Positions 7,127-13,982 of a stretch of DNA of 32,841 nucleotides are shown in pieces. The notes beneath the pieces are model-generated. The model did not search any database, was not told the origin of the DNA, and was given only the letters and a program-made list of their open reading frames with translations. Source of the DNA: an uncultured Oscillospiraceae bacterium (GTDB lineage Bacteria > Bacillota > Clostridia > Oscillospirales > Oscillospiraceae); assembly GCA_934597125.1 (NCBI GenBank), contig CAKTQM010000019.1, forward strand, positions 1-32,841. Direction: 5' to 3'. The first letter of the stretch is position 1, and the number at the start of each line of letters is the position of its first letter. A program made the position numbers and the translations under genes.

Positions 7127-7816
7127 TTACACCCCTCTTAATTCCACACGGGGCACCAGAGGGCGGACGATATCCGCCCAGTGCTCCAGCTGCTCTTTCG
7201 CGGGAGCGTGAAGCCCCGCCTGCAGAACGGCATCCCGGTCGGTAAAGCACTGGATAAAGTAGCGCTCTGCACCGGCAATCCACCGGGCAATGGCGGCAAA
7301 AGAGGCGTCAGTGTGGAATTCCGCCACGGCGGTGGTACGGAATTCATACGCCACGGCACCGGAGAGGAGAAAGGCGACGCTCTCCTCAACAGGCGCCAAG
7401 TCGAAGTCCGGCACGCCGACGGTGGCAGCGTAGGCGGCGGGACTGTTTTTGATATCCATGGCTACATAATCCACCAGACCATCCGCAGCCAGCGCACGCA
7501 GGGCGGCGGGATGGCTGCCGTTGGTATCTAGCTTCACGGCGTAGCCCAGCGCCTTGATCTCCCCCAGCAGGCGGGGCAGGTCGGGACGCAGCAGGGGTTC
7601 GCCGCCGGTGACGGCCACGCCGTCCAGCAGACCCTGCCGCTTCTTCAGGAACGTAAGCAGGGCCGCCTCGTCCATCAGAGGCTCCATGCCGCCCAGCACC
7701 AGACCGCCGTTGTGGCAGAAGGGGCAGCGGAAATCGCAGCCCGCCAGAAACACCGTACAGGCCACATGGCCCGGGAAGTCCAGCAGCGTCAGCTTTTGCA
7801 GTCCGTGAATGTCCAT
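7127..7816 (-). CDS. nrdG: Anaerobic ribonucleotide reductase activating protein (radical SAM)
   Basis: A 229-residue radical-SAM enzyme that installs the glycyl radical on NrdD using S-adenosylmethionine and a [4Fe-4S] cluster. The start of the protein reads GLQKLTLLDFPG, typical of the NrdG2-type activases. The cluster motif is C27-x3-C31-x2-C34 (GCDFRCPFCHN). VTGGEPLL gives the SAM-binding GGE motif and KLDTNGSHP follows. The start at 7816 is chosen because the conserved fold begins there, with AAGGGGAG just ahead. Upstream in-frame codons overlap the promoter and are not used. It lies upstream of nrdD on the same strand but is separated from it by a repeat and the nrdD promoter. A good promoter of its own lies upstream at 7847-7875. 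No other glycyl-radical enzyme is nearby, so NrdD is the likely partner. Confidence 0.92.
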   Translation of the reverse strand: MDIHGLQKLTLLDFPGHVACTVFLAGCDFRCPFCHNGGLVLGGMEPLMDEAALLTFLKKRQGLLDGVAVTGGEPLLRPDLPRLLGEIKALGYAVKLDTNGSHPAALRALAADGLVDYVAMDIKNSPAAYAATVGVPDFDLAPVEESVAFLLSGAVAYEFRTTAVAEFHTDASFAAIARWIAGAERYFIQCFTDRDAVLQAGLHAPAKEQLEHWADIVRPLVPRVELRGV

Positions 7817-7839
7817 GGCAGTCTCCCCTTCCGTTTGCT

Positions 7840-7875
7840 CCCATCCATTGTAGCGCGGCGGGATGGGAATGTCAA
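7840..7875 (-). promoter_or_regulatory. nrdG promoter with flanking inverted repeat
   Basis: On the minus strand TTGACA (7875-7870) and TACAAT (7852-7847) are 17 bp apart. The -35 overlaps the last codons of the upstream gene. A perfect 7-bp inverted repeat (CCCATCC 7840-7846, GGATGGG 7861-7867) straddles the -10. No NrdR box is seen here. Confidence 0.75.
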
Positions 7876-8984
7876 TCGCCGCGGGAGGGATAGACGCCCA
7901 GGTCGCGGGCAACCTTGGTGATGAAGTCCTGCACATTGGTAACCATGGTGGTGGCGCAGAGACTGCCGCGATCCAGCAGCTTATTGACTACGAATTCGTC
8001 AGCATCCACGGCGTAGAGGTAGACGGGACGCACGGTGCCGTCGGGCAGCACGCGGAAGGAGGGGGTCATATTGCCGGTGGCGATGGTGTGCAGCATGGTG
8101 GCCAGGCAGATGACGGTGGTGGCGCCGCGCACCAGCGCACGCATGGCCGAGGCGCCCTCGTACACGTCGGCGTACACCTCCGGCAGGGGGCCATCGTCCC
8201 GAATGGAACCGGTCAGGACAAAGGGGACGTGATGCTTGACGCAGCCGTACATAATGCCGTTGTCGATGTGGTGATCCTGAATGAAGCGGGGGATGGAGCC
8301 GCTGCGGCGCACCTTGTTCAGCACGTCCAGGTGGTGATAGTGGCCGTTGGGCTGGCTGCGCTGGGTGTAGATGTCCTGTCCCAGCGCGGTATGGAGGTAG
8401 GCGGCCTCCAGATCATGGGTGCCCAGGGCATTGCCCGCCAGCAGGCCGTGGCAGTAGCCCGCCGCGATCATGGCCTCCATGGCGGCGCGGGCGCCGGCAT
8501 CAAAGGCGAAAGCGGGGCCCATGACCCAGAGGATACGGCCATGGTCACGCTCGTACCGCAGCAGGGCGGCAAGATCATCGTAATCCTTGGCGTAGGAGGT
8601 CTCGCGGCTGCGGCCCTGGCGGAAGACGAACTGGTCGTCGTTATCCTCCCGCGCCGCGGCGAAGCCGTCGCAGTGGAGGTAGATGCCCTCCTCGCCCCGC
8701 TCGGTGCGGCCCAGGATGACGCGGTCGCCCTGCTTGACATTGCGGGCCTCCACCATGTCCAGACGGCCATCGGGGCGCAGGACGACGCAGGCATCCATGC
8801 GGCTTTCCTCCGCCAGACGCCACTGACCGTCAAGCTTGAAATACTCGGGATACATGGATGTGCTGTGGAAATTGTCGGGCACCACGCCGTCACGCTCCGC
8901 GGGGCGCCACTGGGCGTCGGGGGCAGCGGCCAGATGAGGCTGCGTGAAATCGGGCTGGCGATAGGGGGGCAGGGTAAAGGACAT
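7872..8984 (-). CDS. LOR/SDH-family protein (TIGR00300), archaeal-type ornithine cyclodeaminase-like
   Basis: A 370-residue protein matching the LOR/SDH conserved region seen in archaeal ornithine cyclodeaminase and in the C-terminal half of cyanobacterial ArgZ/AgrE. Segments recognised are VVPDNFHSTS, SRMDACVV, a nucleotide-binding-like VMGPAFAFDAGARAAMEA, LAGNALGTHDLE, GHYHHLDVLNKVRRSGSI, the highly conserved FVLTGSIRDDGPLPEVYAD and LATMLHTIATGN. Characterised relatives bind NAD and convert ornithine to proline and ammonia. The N-terminal domain looks shortened: only about 35 residues precede VVPD. No arginine-dihydrolase domain is attached. It lies 31 bp downstream of a LysR regulator, probably in one operon, and that regulator is divergent from an MFS transporter. 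The substrate is not proven by sequence. A GGAGAC ribosome site precedes the start. Confidence 0.85.
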   Translation of the reverse strand: MSFTLPPYRQPDFTQPHLAAAPDAQWRPAERDGVVPDNFHSTSMYPEYFKLDGQWRLAEESRMDACVVLRPDGRLDMVEARNVKQGDRVILGRTERGEEGIYLHCDGFAAAREDNDDQFVFRQGRSRETSYAKDYDDLAALLRYERDHGRILWVMGPAFAFDAGARAAMEAMIAAGYCHGLLAGNALGTHDLEAAYLHTALGQDIYTQRSQPNGHYHHLDVLNKVRRSGSIPRFIQDHHIDNGIMYGCVKHHVPFVLTGSIRDDGPLPEVYADVYEGASAMRALVRGATTVICLATMLHTIATGNMTPSFRVLPDGTVRPVYLYAVDADEFVVNKLLDRGSLCATTMVTNVQDFITKVARDLGVYPSRGD

Positions 8985-9015
8985 GGGGTGTCTCCTCTCT
9001 GTTTATTTTTAGGCA

Positions 9016-9921
9016 TCATTTCGCGGCTTGCTGCAGCAAGGCGAAATGCTCCTGTGTCAGGCGCATGAACAGTTCCATGGCGGGGGTGACCCATTTGTTT
9101 TTGTGGTGGGAACAGACGGCGGTGATGCACTCACGTGAAAAATCGCTGTCCACCGCCTGAAGCGTACCGTCGGCCAGCTGTGGCTCCACGGCAAAACGGG
9201 GCAGCAGGGCGATACCCAGATCGCCCGCCACGCAGCTTTTCACCGTTTCCGTGTTGCCCAGCTCGATGACGTTTTCCAGCACGATCTTGCGGCGGGACAG
9301 CCAGCGCTCCATGATCCGCTGGTAGATCCCGTTTTTGTCGTTGGTGATCAGGGGGATGGGCTGGCGGCCGTTTGCGGCGCCGAAATCGAGGTCGCTGCAC
9401 TGCCGCCGGGGCGCAGCCACCAGCGTGATGGGAAAGTCCGCCAGCGGCTGGATGGTCATGGAGCCGCCGTAGCCGCCCACATCGTAGTGTACGCCGATAT
9501 CCACCGCGCCCCGCAGCACCTCATCCCGGATCCGAAAGCAATTCTCACACCGGATGGACAGCTTGACGCCGGGGGCCTCCTCCCGAAACCGCGCGAGGAT
9601 GGGCTGCATCTGATAGGTCAGCAGCGTTTCCGCCACGGCCACCTGCAGGGTGCCGGACAGCCGGGCGTATTCCTTTCCGTAGTTGGACAGCCGCTCCACC
9701 GACTGCAGCACAGCCTCCACGTAGGGCACCAGCTCCCGCCCCGCCTGGGTGACGGCCATCCGGCGGCCGATTTTTTCGAACAGGGGAACGTGCAGCTCGT
9801 TTTCTAGCTGCTGCATCTGAAAGGTGATGGTGGATTGGGTGTAGTTCAGCCGTCGGGCGGCCTCTAAAAAGCTGCCGCACTGCAGGATGGTTTGAAATGT
9901 AACCAGATATTTCAGTTCCAT
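9016..9921 (-). CDS. LysR-family transcriptional regulator
   Basis: About 301 residues. The N-terminal helix-turn-helix reads LKYLVTFQTILQCGSFLEAA then LNYTQSTITFQMQQLENELHVPLFEK, typical LysR. The rest is a two-lobed periplasmic-binding-like effector domain (LQVAVAETLL, VDIGVHYD, LGIALLPRFAV). The ATG at 9921 is preferred over a TTG 21 bases upstream because the helix-turn-helix starts there and AAGGCGG precedes it. It is the first gene of a probable operon with the LOR/SDH gene and is divergent from the MFS transporter. The two promoters share their -10 region, so it most likely controls both flanks. The ligand is unknown; an amino acid such as ornithine or proline would fit the neighbour. 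Confidence 0.92.
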   Translation of the reverse strand: MELKYLVTFQTILQCGSFLEAARRLNYTQSTITFQMQQLENELHVPLFEKIGRRMAVTQAGRELVPYVEAVLQSVERLSNYGKEYARLSGTLQVAVAETLLTYQMQPILARFREEAPGVKLSIRCENCFRIRDEVLRGAVDIGVHYDVGGYGGSMTIQPLADFPITLVAAPRRQCSDLDFGAANGRQPIPLITNDKNGIYQRIMERWLSRRKIVLENVIELGNTETVKSCVAGDLGIALLPRFAVEPQLADGTLQAVDSDFSRECITAVCSHHKNKWVTPAMELFMRLTQEHFALLQQAAK

Positions 9922-9974
9922 GGCGCCGCCTTTTTTGTTCAATAGAATCGAATTCTTTCTTCATACCTTTCAAT

Positions 9975-10027
9975 TTGATTGCACGTTTCTTTTTTGTTAT
10001 TATAACAGAGAACTCCCCTGTCCGCAA
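9975..10027. promoter_or_regulatory. Divergent promoters with overlapping -10 boxes (lysR / MFS)
   Basis: Plus strand: TTGATT (9975-9980), 17 bp, TATTAT (9998-10003), for the MFS gene. Minus strand: TTGCGG (10027-10022), 17 bp, TATAAT (10004-9999), for lysR. The two -10 boxes cover the same bases, so polymerase can occupy only one promoter at a time. This is a common layout for LysR autorepression and target activation. Confidence 0.72.
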
Positions 10028-10057
10028 CAGGAAGCTTACGATTTTGGGAGGTTGGCG

Positions 10058-11263
10058 ATGAAAGAAAAGCAAACGGGTCGGTTTTCGGTGTCTTTGGTGG
10101 TGGCGGCGGTCTGTCTGGTATATGCGCTGGGCGGCGGCATTCGCTCCAACTACGGTTTGATGCGCAGCGCCATTGCCGGTGCCAGCGGCGTGGATTATGC
10201 CGGTATCAGCTTTGTGCTGGCGGCGGCGCAGCTGGCCTTCGGCATCATGCAGCCGGTGTTCGGCGCGGTGGCGCTAAAGACCTCCAACGTGTTCGTACTG
10301 CTGTGCGGCGCAGCCATGGCGGCACTGGGGCTGGTGCTGACGCCCTTGTGCCGCGGCACGTGGGCGCTGCTGCTGTGCTTCGGTATTTTAATGCCCGCGG
10401 GGCTGGGGGCCTTCTCCTTCGGGTTGATCATGGGGGGCGTCACGCCGCTGCTGGGGGAAAAGCGGGCCTCCGCCGTGTCCGGCGTCATCAACGCCAGCAG
10501 CGGGCTGGGCAGTATTCTGCTGGCGCTGCTGCTGCGGGGTGTGCTGGACAGCTTCGGCCTGTGGGGCGCTGTTGTCGCGCTGTGTCTGCCGCTGGCGTGT
10601 CTGATGCCTGTGCTGCTGTTGCTGCGCAGGGCCGATGCCACGCAGACGGAGCGTACACCACCCCTGCTGCGGCCGCTGTTGAGGGAGGCCTTTCATGACC
10701 GCTCGTACCGGCTGCTGTCGTTGGCTTTCTTCACCTGTGGGTTCCACATGGCCATTATCGAGACGCACCTCTATACCCAGTTCACCACCTATGGCTTTTC
10801 GGAGCAGAACGTCACCTATGCCTTTTCCATTTACGGCATTGCCACCATGGCGGGCAGCGTCGTCTCCGGTTATCTGGGCAGCCGTTTTTCTATGAAAACG
10901 GTGCTGGGCTGCTTTTATGCCTCCCGCACCCTGTGGATCGTCGGCCTTTTGCTGCTGCCGAAGTCCCCGGCCAGCATGTACCTGTTCGCCATTTTGCTGG
11001 GCTTTACCGGAATGGCTACGGTGCCGCCTACCTCCGGTCTGATCGGGCGGCGGTTCGGCGCTGCGGCGCTGGGCACGCTGTTTGGCGTGGCGTTTCTGTT
11101 CCATCAGGTGGGCAGCTTCGTCAGCGCGTGGATCGGCGGTCTGACTGTGTCCGCCACCGGCGGCTATACCCTGATCTGGTGCATTGATGCCGCGCTGTGC
11201 ATCGCGGCGGCGGTGTTCGCCTTTCGGGTCAGGCTGCCGGCGAAAGCGGTATGCAAGGAATAA
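10058..11263 (+). CDS. Major facilitator superfamily transporter
   Basis: A 401-residue integral membrane protein with about twelve hydrophobic segments split by a charged central loop (LLRRADATQTERTPPLLRPL, about residue 190-210). The overall look (GGGIRSNYGLM near the N-terminus, paired six-helix halves) resembles the monocarboxylate/oxalate-formate-type part of the superfamily, but the substrate cannot be read from sequence. The start at 10058 has GGGAGG 7 bases ahead; a longer upstream frame crosses the promoter and is rejected. The gene is divergent from the LysR/LOR-SDH operon and probably belongs to its regulon, where it may import or export the same metabolite. A strong terminator follows 7 bp after the stop. 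Confidence 0.88.
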   Translation: MKEKQTGRFSVSLVVAAVCLVYALGGGIRSNYGLMRSAIAGASGVDYAGISFVLAAAQLAFGIMQPVFGAVALKTSNVFVLLCGAAMAALGLVLTPLCRGTWALLLCFGILMPAGLGAFSFGLIMGGVTPLLGEKRASAVSGVINASSGLGSILLALLLRGVLDSFGLWGAVVALCLPLACLMPVLLLLRRADATQTERTPPLLRPLLREAFHDRSYRLLSLAFFTCGFHMAIIETHLYTQFTTYGFSEQNVTYAFSIYGIATMAGSVVSGYLGSRFSMKTVLGCFYASRTLWIVGLLLLPKSPASMYLFAILLGFTGMATVPPTSGLIGRRFGAAALGTLFGVAFLFHQVGSFVSAWIGGLTVSATGGYTLIWCIDAALCIAAAVFAFRVRLPAKAVCKE

Positions 11264-11270
11264 AAAGGAT

Positions 11271-11305
11271 AGAAGAAAAGACGCCTTTGAGGCGTCTTTT
11301 CTTCT
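11271..11305. terminator. Bidirectional terminator (MFS gene / barstar gene)
   Basis: A perfect 15-bp stem, AGAAGAAAAGACGCC (11271-11285) with GGCGTCTTTTCTTCT (11291-11305), and a 5-base loop. It ends the MFS gene. On the minus strand it follows the barstar gene after a smaller hairpin without a U-tract (CCGCAGA/TCTGCGG, 11322-11339). Confidence 0.88.
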
Positions 11306-11339
11306 ATGAAGGCATCTGTCGCCGCAGACATCTCTGCGG

Positions 11340-11648
11340 TCAACGGTATCTGACAGTGACCCAGGGATATTTCTCCTGCAGGTCGCGGAAAATCTCCTCC
11401 ATCGGAGCGGCGTACGCCCTCAGCGCTTGGGGCAGGTCGGCAAAGCCTTCCACAACAACGTGTCTTTGCACCGGCAGCATAAATACATCTGTCAGGCAGT
11501 CCCACATGGCGTCCCAGTTTTCTCCGTAATAGTCGGGAAACCCGAACGTCTCGCGGATACGCCGGTGTAATGTGCTCCAGTCCCTGCAGCCGTTCAGGTT
11601 CAGCACGATGGGGTCAGTCGTGATGGGTGTATATGCGCAGCGATCCAT
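11340..11648 (-). CDS. Barstar-family (barnase inhibitor-like) protein
   Basis: A 102-residue small protein. Barstar marks are clear: a first strand IVLNLNGCRDWSTLHRRI, the helix region ETFGFPDYYGENWDAMWDCL (the family's FPxYYGxNxDAxWDCL), and a C-terminal strand VTVRYR. In Bacillus, barstar blocks the RNase barnase through an acidic helix. No ribonuclease or other toxin gene is next to this one, so it is an orphan. It may act on a secreted RNase encoded elsewhere or on competitors' toxins. The ATG at 11648 (MDRCAYTP) with GAGGA upstream is preferred over a TTG seven codons earlier. Its neighbours on both sides are unrelated. Confidence 0.87.
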   Translation of the reverse strand: MDRCAYTPITTDPIVLNLNGCRDWSTLHRRIRETFGFPDYYGENWDAMWDCLTDVFMLPVQRHVVVEGFADLPQALRAYAAPMEEIFRDLQEKYPWVTVRYR

Positions 11649-11703
11649 GGCAGTGTCCTCGTACAGCAATTTTTTATGATAGCAAGGCGCACCGCTTTTC
11701 CTG

Positions 11704-12366
11704 TCACCGCCGCGCGCCGAGCGGTTCGTTTTTTACATACTTCTCCCACACGTTCAGGCGGTCGTTCTCATTGATCTGCCGCAGCACCCTGGCGGGCACA
11801 CCGGCAGCAATGCTGTTGGGTGGGATGTCCCGGGTCACTACCGCACCAGCGGCGATGATGCTGCCCGCCCCGACGGTCACGCCGCCGCACACGGTCACGC
11901 CTGCGCACAGCCAGCAGTGATCCTCAAGTGTAATAGGCTCGGCGTACTCCAACTCGTGACAACCGTTGGGGTAATCCGTATAGGCTCGTTCCTCCGCCAT
12001 GAACGGATGATTCGGCGTGGCCAGCGTCACATTGGGGCCAATGAGGACATTGTCTCCCAGTGTGATAGGTGCCACATCCAGAAACACGCTGTTGTAGTTG
12101 ACAAAGCAGTTCTGCCCCACATGGATATTCACGCCGTACTCGCAGTAAAAGGGCGCAAACGCCTCGAAATTTTTCCCTTTTGCGGAGGGGATCAGCCGCT
12201 CCAGCGCCCGCTGCTTTGCCTTGCCGCGCCACAGCCGCGTGCGGTTGAAGCGGTCGCAGCGGATCATACCCTCACGGTGCCGCTTTGTGATCTCCTTGTC
12301 AGCGGGGTTATAGAGCCGCCCTGATACCATGCGCTCCCATTCACTGATCGCTGCCTGCATCTTCAT
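11704..12366 (-). CDS. Maltose/galactoside O-acetyltransferase-like hexapeptide enzyme
   Basis: A 220-residue left-handed beta-helix acetyltransferase of the Maa/LacA/NodL group, which moves acetyl from acetyl-CoA to a sugar hydroxyl. The N-terminal helical cap reads WERMVSGRLYNPADKEI and MIRCDRFNRT. The hexapeptide coils run from about residue 78 (GVNIHVGQNCFVNYNSVFLD) to 190, with the probable catalytic His in TPNHP (H120) and the closing GVPARVLR. Two ATGs lie close together (12366 and 12360). The first is chosen because AGGAAGG sits 5 bases ahead. It is not in an operon. Its mRNA leader carries a terminator-like hairpin, so expression may be attenuated. The substrate is unknown and no sugar gene adjoins it. 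Confidence 0.9.
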   Translation of the reverse strand: MKMQAAISEWERMVSGRLYNPADKEITKRHREGMIRCDRFNRTRLWRGKAKQRALERLIPSAKGKNFEAFAPFYCEYGVNIHVGQNCFVNYNSVFLDVAPITLGDNVLIGPNVTLATPNHPFMAEERAYTDYPNGCHELEYAEPITLEDHCWLCAGVTVCGGVTVGAGSIIAAGAVVTRDIPPNSIAAGVPARVLRQINENDRLNVWEKYVKNEPLGARR

Positions 12367-12380
12367 CCGCCCCTTCCTGT

Positions 12381-12411
12381 AAAAAACACCGCGCACCGGT
12401 GAGGGGCGCGG
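12381..12411 (-). promoter_or_regulatory. Terminator-like leader hairpin upstream of the acetyltransferase
   Basis: On the minus strand the stem CCGCGC (12411-12406) with GCGCGG (12394-12389) is followed by TG and six T (12386-12381), only 14 bases before the start codon. A GCCCCT stretch in the upstream stem-loop is also complementary to AGGGGC next to the ribosome site. The RNA could therefore end early or hide its ribosome site. Confidence 0.5.
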
Positions 12412-12460
12412 CGGAAAATGAATGCGTGCTTCAAAAAATCCACACTGATTTTGGAACGCT

Positions 12461-12490
12461 ATTGTAGCATAGAAGTCTCGCACTTGTCAA
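12461..12490 (-). promoter_or_regulatory. Acetyltransferase promoter
   Basis: On the minus strand TTGACA (12490-12485), an 18-bp spacer and TACAAT (12466-12461). It implies a leader of roughly 90 bases before the start at 12366, containing the terminator-like hairpin. Confidence 0.7.
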
Positions 12491-12506
12491 TCACGGTAAA
12501 TAGTAA

Positions 12507-12532
12507 CCCCCAAAGCCATGTGGCTTTGGGGG
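12507..12532 (-). terminator. Terminator hairpin after tRNA-Gly
   Basis: An 11-bp stem (CCCCCAAAGCC 12507-12517 with GGCTTTGGGGG 12522-12532) and a 4-base loop, 4 bp beyond the encoded CCA of the tRNA. The U-tract is weak (TTACTATTT). Confidence 0.7.
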
Positions 12533-12536
12533 GGTA

Positions 12537-12610
12537 TGGAGCAGGATACGGGAGTCGAACCCGCCTCCTCGGCTTGGGAAGCCGATGTACTACCGATGTA
12601 CGAATCCTGC
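12537..12610 (-). tRNA. tRNA-Gly (anticodon CCC)
   Basis: Read on the minus strand the 74-base gene folds as a normal cloverleaf. It has a 7-bp acceptor stem (GCAGGAT with ATCCTGC), a 4-bp D stem (GTAC/GTAC), a 5-bp anticodon stem (TCGGC/GCCGA) around the loop TTCCCAA, a 4-base variable loop and a T arm GCGGG-TTCGACT-CCCGT. The anticodon is CCC, reading GGG. The discriminator is U, usual for glycine, and CCA is encoded. GGG codons are frequent in this GC-rich sequence. Confidence 0.94.
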
Positions 12611-12620
12611 AAGTGGAGAT

Positions 12621-12649
12621 ATCATATCATACTTTTCCGCCCAATGCAA
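12621..12649 (-). promoter_or_regulatory. tRNA-Gly promoter
   Basis: On the minus strand TTGCAT (12649-12644), a 17-bp spacer and TATGAT (12626-12621), ending 10 bp before the mature 5' end. Confidence 0.7.
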
Positions 12650-12746
12650 GGCGAAAATCGCCGCGGCGGCACTTTTCCCCGGGGCGGGCATAGGCCAAGC
12701 CGGCAGACACATAGGATGGCACCAAAGAAACAAGGAGGGCATGGCG

Positions 12747-13889
12747 ATGAAACGAGCGGTGGGTTTTCTGGCGGCATTGGTATTGGTATGGGGACTGGCG
12801 CGGCCCTGCTGGGGCGTGGAGCTGACGCTGACCTCCCACGCGGCGCTTCTGATGGAGAAGACAACGGGGCAGATCCTCTACGCTCAGAACGAACACGACG
12901 CCCTGCCCCCCGCCAGCGTCACCAAGATCATGACGGTGCTGCTGACCATGGAGGCCATTTCCAGCGGGCGCATCGCCCTGGACGACACCGTCACCGTCAG
13001 TGCCTACGCCGCCGGCATGGGCGGCAGCCAGGTGTTTCTGGCGGAGGGGGAGCAGATCACGGTGGATGATCTGCTGAAAGCGGTGTGCGTGTCCTCCGGC
13101 AACGACGCGGCGGTGGCGCTGGCGGAGCATGTGGCGGGGGTGACGGAGCTTTTTGTGGAGCAGATGAACAACCGCGCCCGTGAGCTGGGCATGAAGGACA
13201 CCCATTTCGTCAACTGCACCGGACTGACGGCGGAGGGACACGTCACCTCCGCCCACGACATCGCTCTGATGAGCCGCGAATTGCTGCTGCACCATCCGGA
13301 GGTACGGAACTACACCACCATCTGGATGGACACCCTGCGGGGCGGCACCTTCGGCCTGAGCAACACCAATAAACTGATCCGCTTTTACGACGGGGCCACG
13401 GGATTGAAGACCGGCTTTACCCGCGAGGCGGGCTACTGCATCAGCGCCACGGCGGAGCGGGACGGCATGGAGCTGATCGCCGTTATCATGAAGGGCACTA
13501 CCTCCGACAGCCGCAACGCCGACGCCAAAACGCTGCTGAACTACGGTTTTTCCACCTATACGCTGGTGGACGTTCAGCCCCAGGAGCCTCTTGCTCCTCT
13601 GCCGGTAACGCTGGGAGCGGCAGACAGCGTGGCACTGACCCTGCCGGCGGAGGGACACACCCTGCTGGTGGAGAAAAGCCGCGCCGGCAGCCTGACCCAG
13701 ACCGTTGACCTGCCGGAGTCGGTGGCTGCACCTGTGCAGGCGGGGCAGCAGCTGGGCACACTGACCGTCACCGACAGCGGAGGCGATACGCTGCTGACGG
13801 TGCCTCTTTTGGCTGCGGAGCCGGTAGCGGCTCTCAGCTGGGGCGAGATGACCACCCGCATGCTGCAAATGCTGATCTTCTGCGCTTAG
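12747..13889 (+). CDS. D-alanyl-D-alanine carboxypeptidase (penicillin-binding protein, S11 family)
   Basis: A 380-residue DacF/DacA-type enzyme that trims the terminal D-Ala of peptidoglycan stem peptides outside the membrane. The signal peptide is clear (MKRAVGFLAALVLVWGLARP, cleavage near CWG-VE). The three serine-hydrolase motifs are S57-V-T-K60, S117-G-N119 and K221-T-G. A PBP5-type beta C-terminal domain follows (about 275-360), and the last 15 residues (WGEMTTRMLQMLIF) can form an amphipathic membrane anchor. The second ATG at 12747 is chosen because AAGGAGG lies 8 bases away; the ATG at 12741 would leave only 2. It is a single gene between tRNA-Gly (opposite strand) and pgi. The gene symbol is left blank because paralogues cannot be told apart. 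Confidence 0.94.
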   Translation: MKRAVGFLAALVLVWGLARPCWGVELTLTSHAALLMEKTTGQILYAQNEHDALPPASVTKIMTVLLTMEAISSGRIALDDTVTVSAYAAGMGGSQVFLAEGEQITVDDLLKAVCVSSGNDAAVALAEHVAGVTELFVEQMNNRARELGMKDTHFVNCTGLTAEGHVTSAHDIALMSRELLLHHPEVRNYTTIWMDTLRGGTFGLSNTNKLIRFYDGATGLKTGFTREAGYCISATAERDGMELIAVIMKGTTSDSRNADAKTLLNYGFSTYTLVDVQPQEPLAPLPVTLGAADSVALTLPAEGHTLLVEKSRAGSLTQTVDLPESVAAPVQAGQQLGTLTVTDSGGDTLLTVPLLAAEPVAALSWGEMTTRMLQMLIFCA

Positions 13890-13912
13890 CGGAAAAAACC
13901 GCGGATTTCCCC

Positions 13913-13941
13913 TTGTATTTTCCGGCGGGGTGTTGTAATAT
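13913..13941 (+). promoter_or_regulatory. pgi promoter
   Basis: TTGTAT (13913-13918), a 17-bp spacer and TAATAT (13936-13941), 41 bp before the pgi start. Confidence 0.65.
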
Positions 13942-13982
13942 TACCCTTTAAGAACGACTATTGCACATAGGAGGAATGTAGG

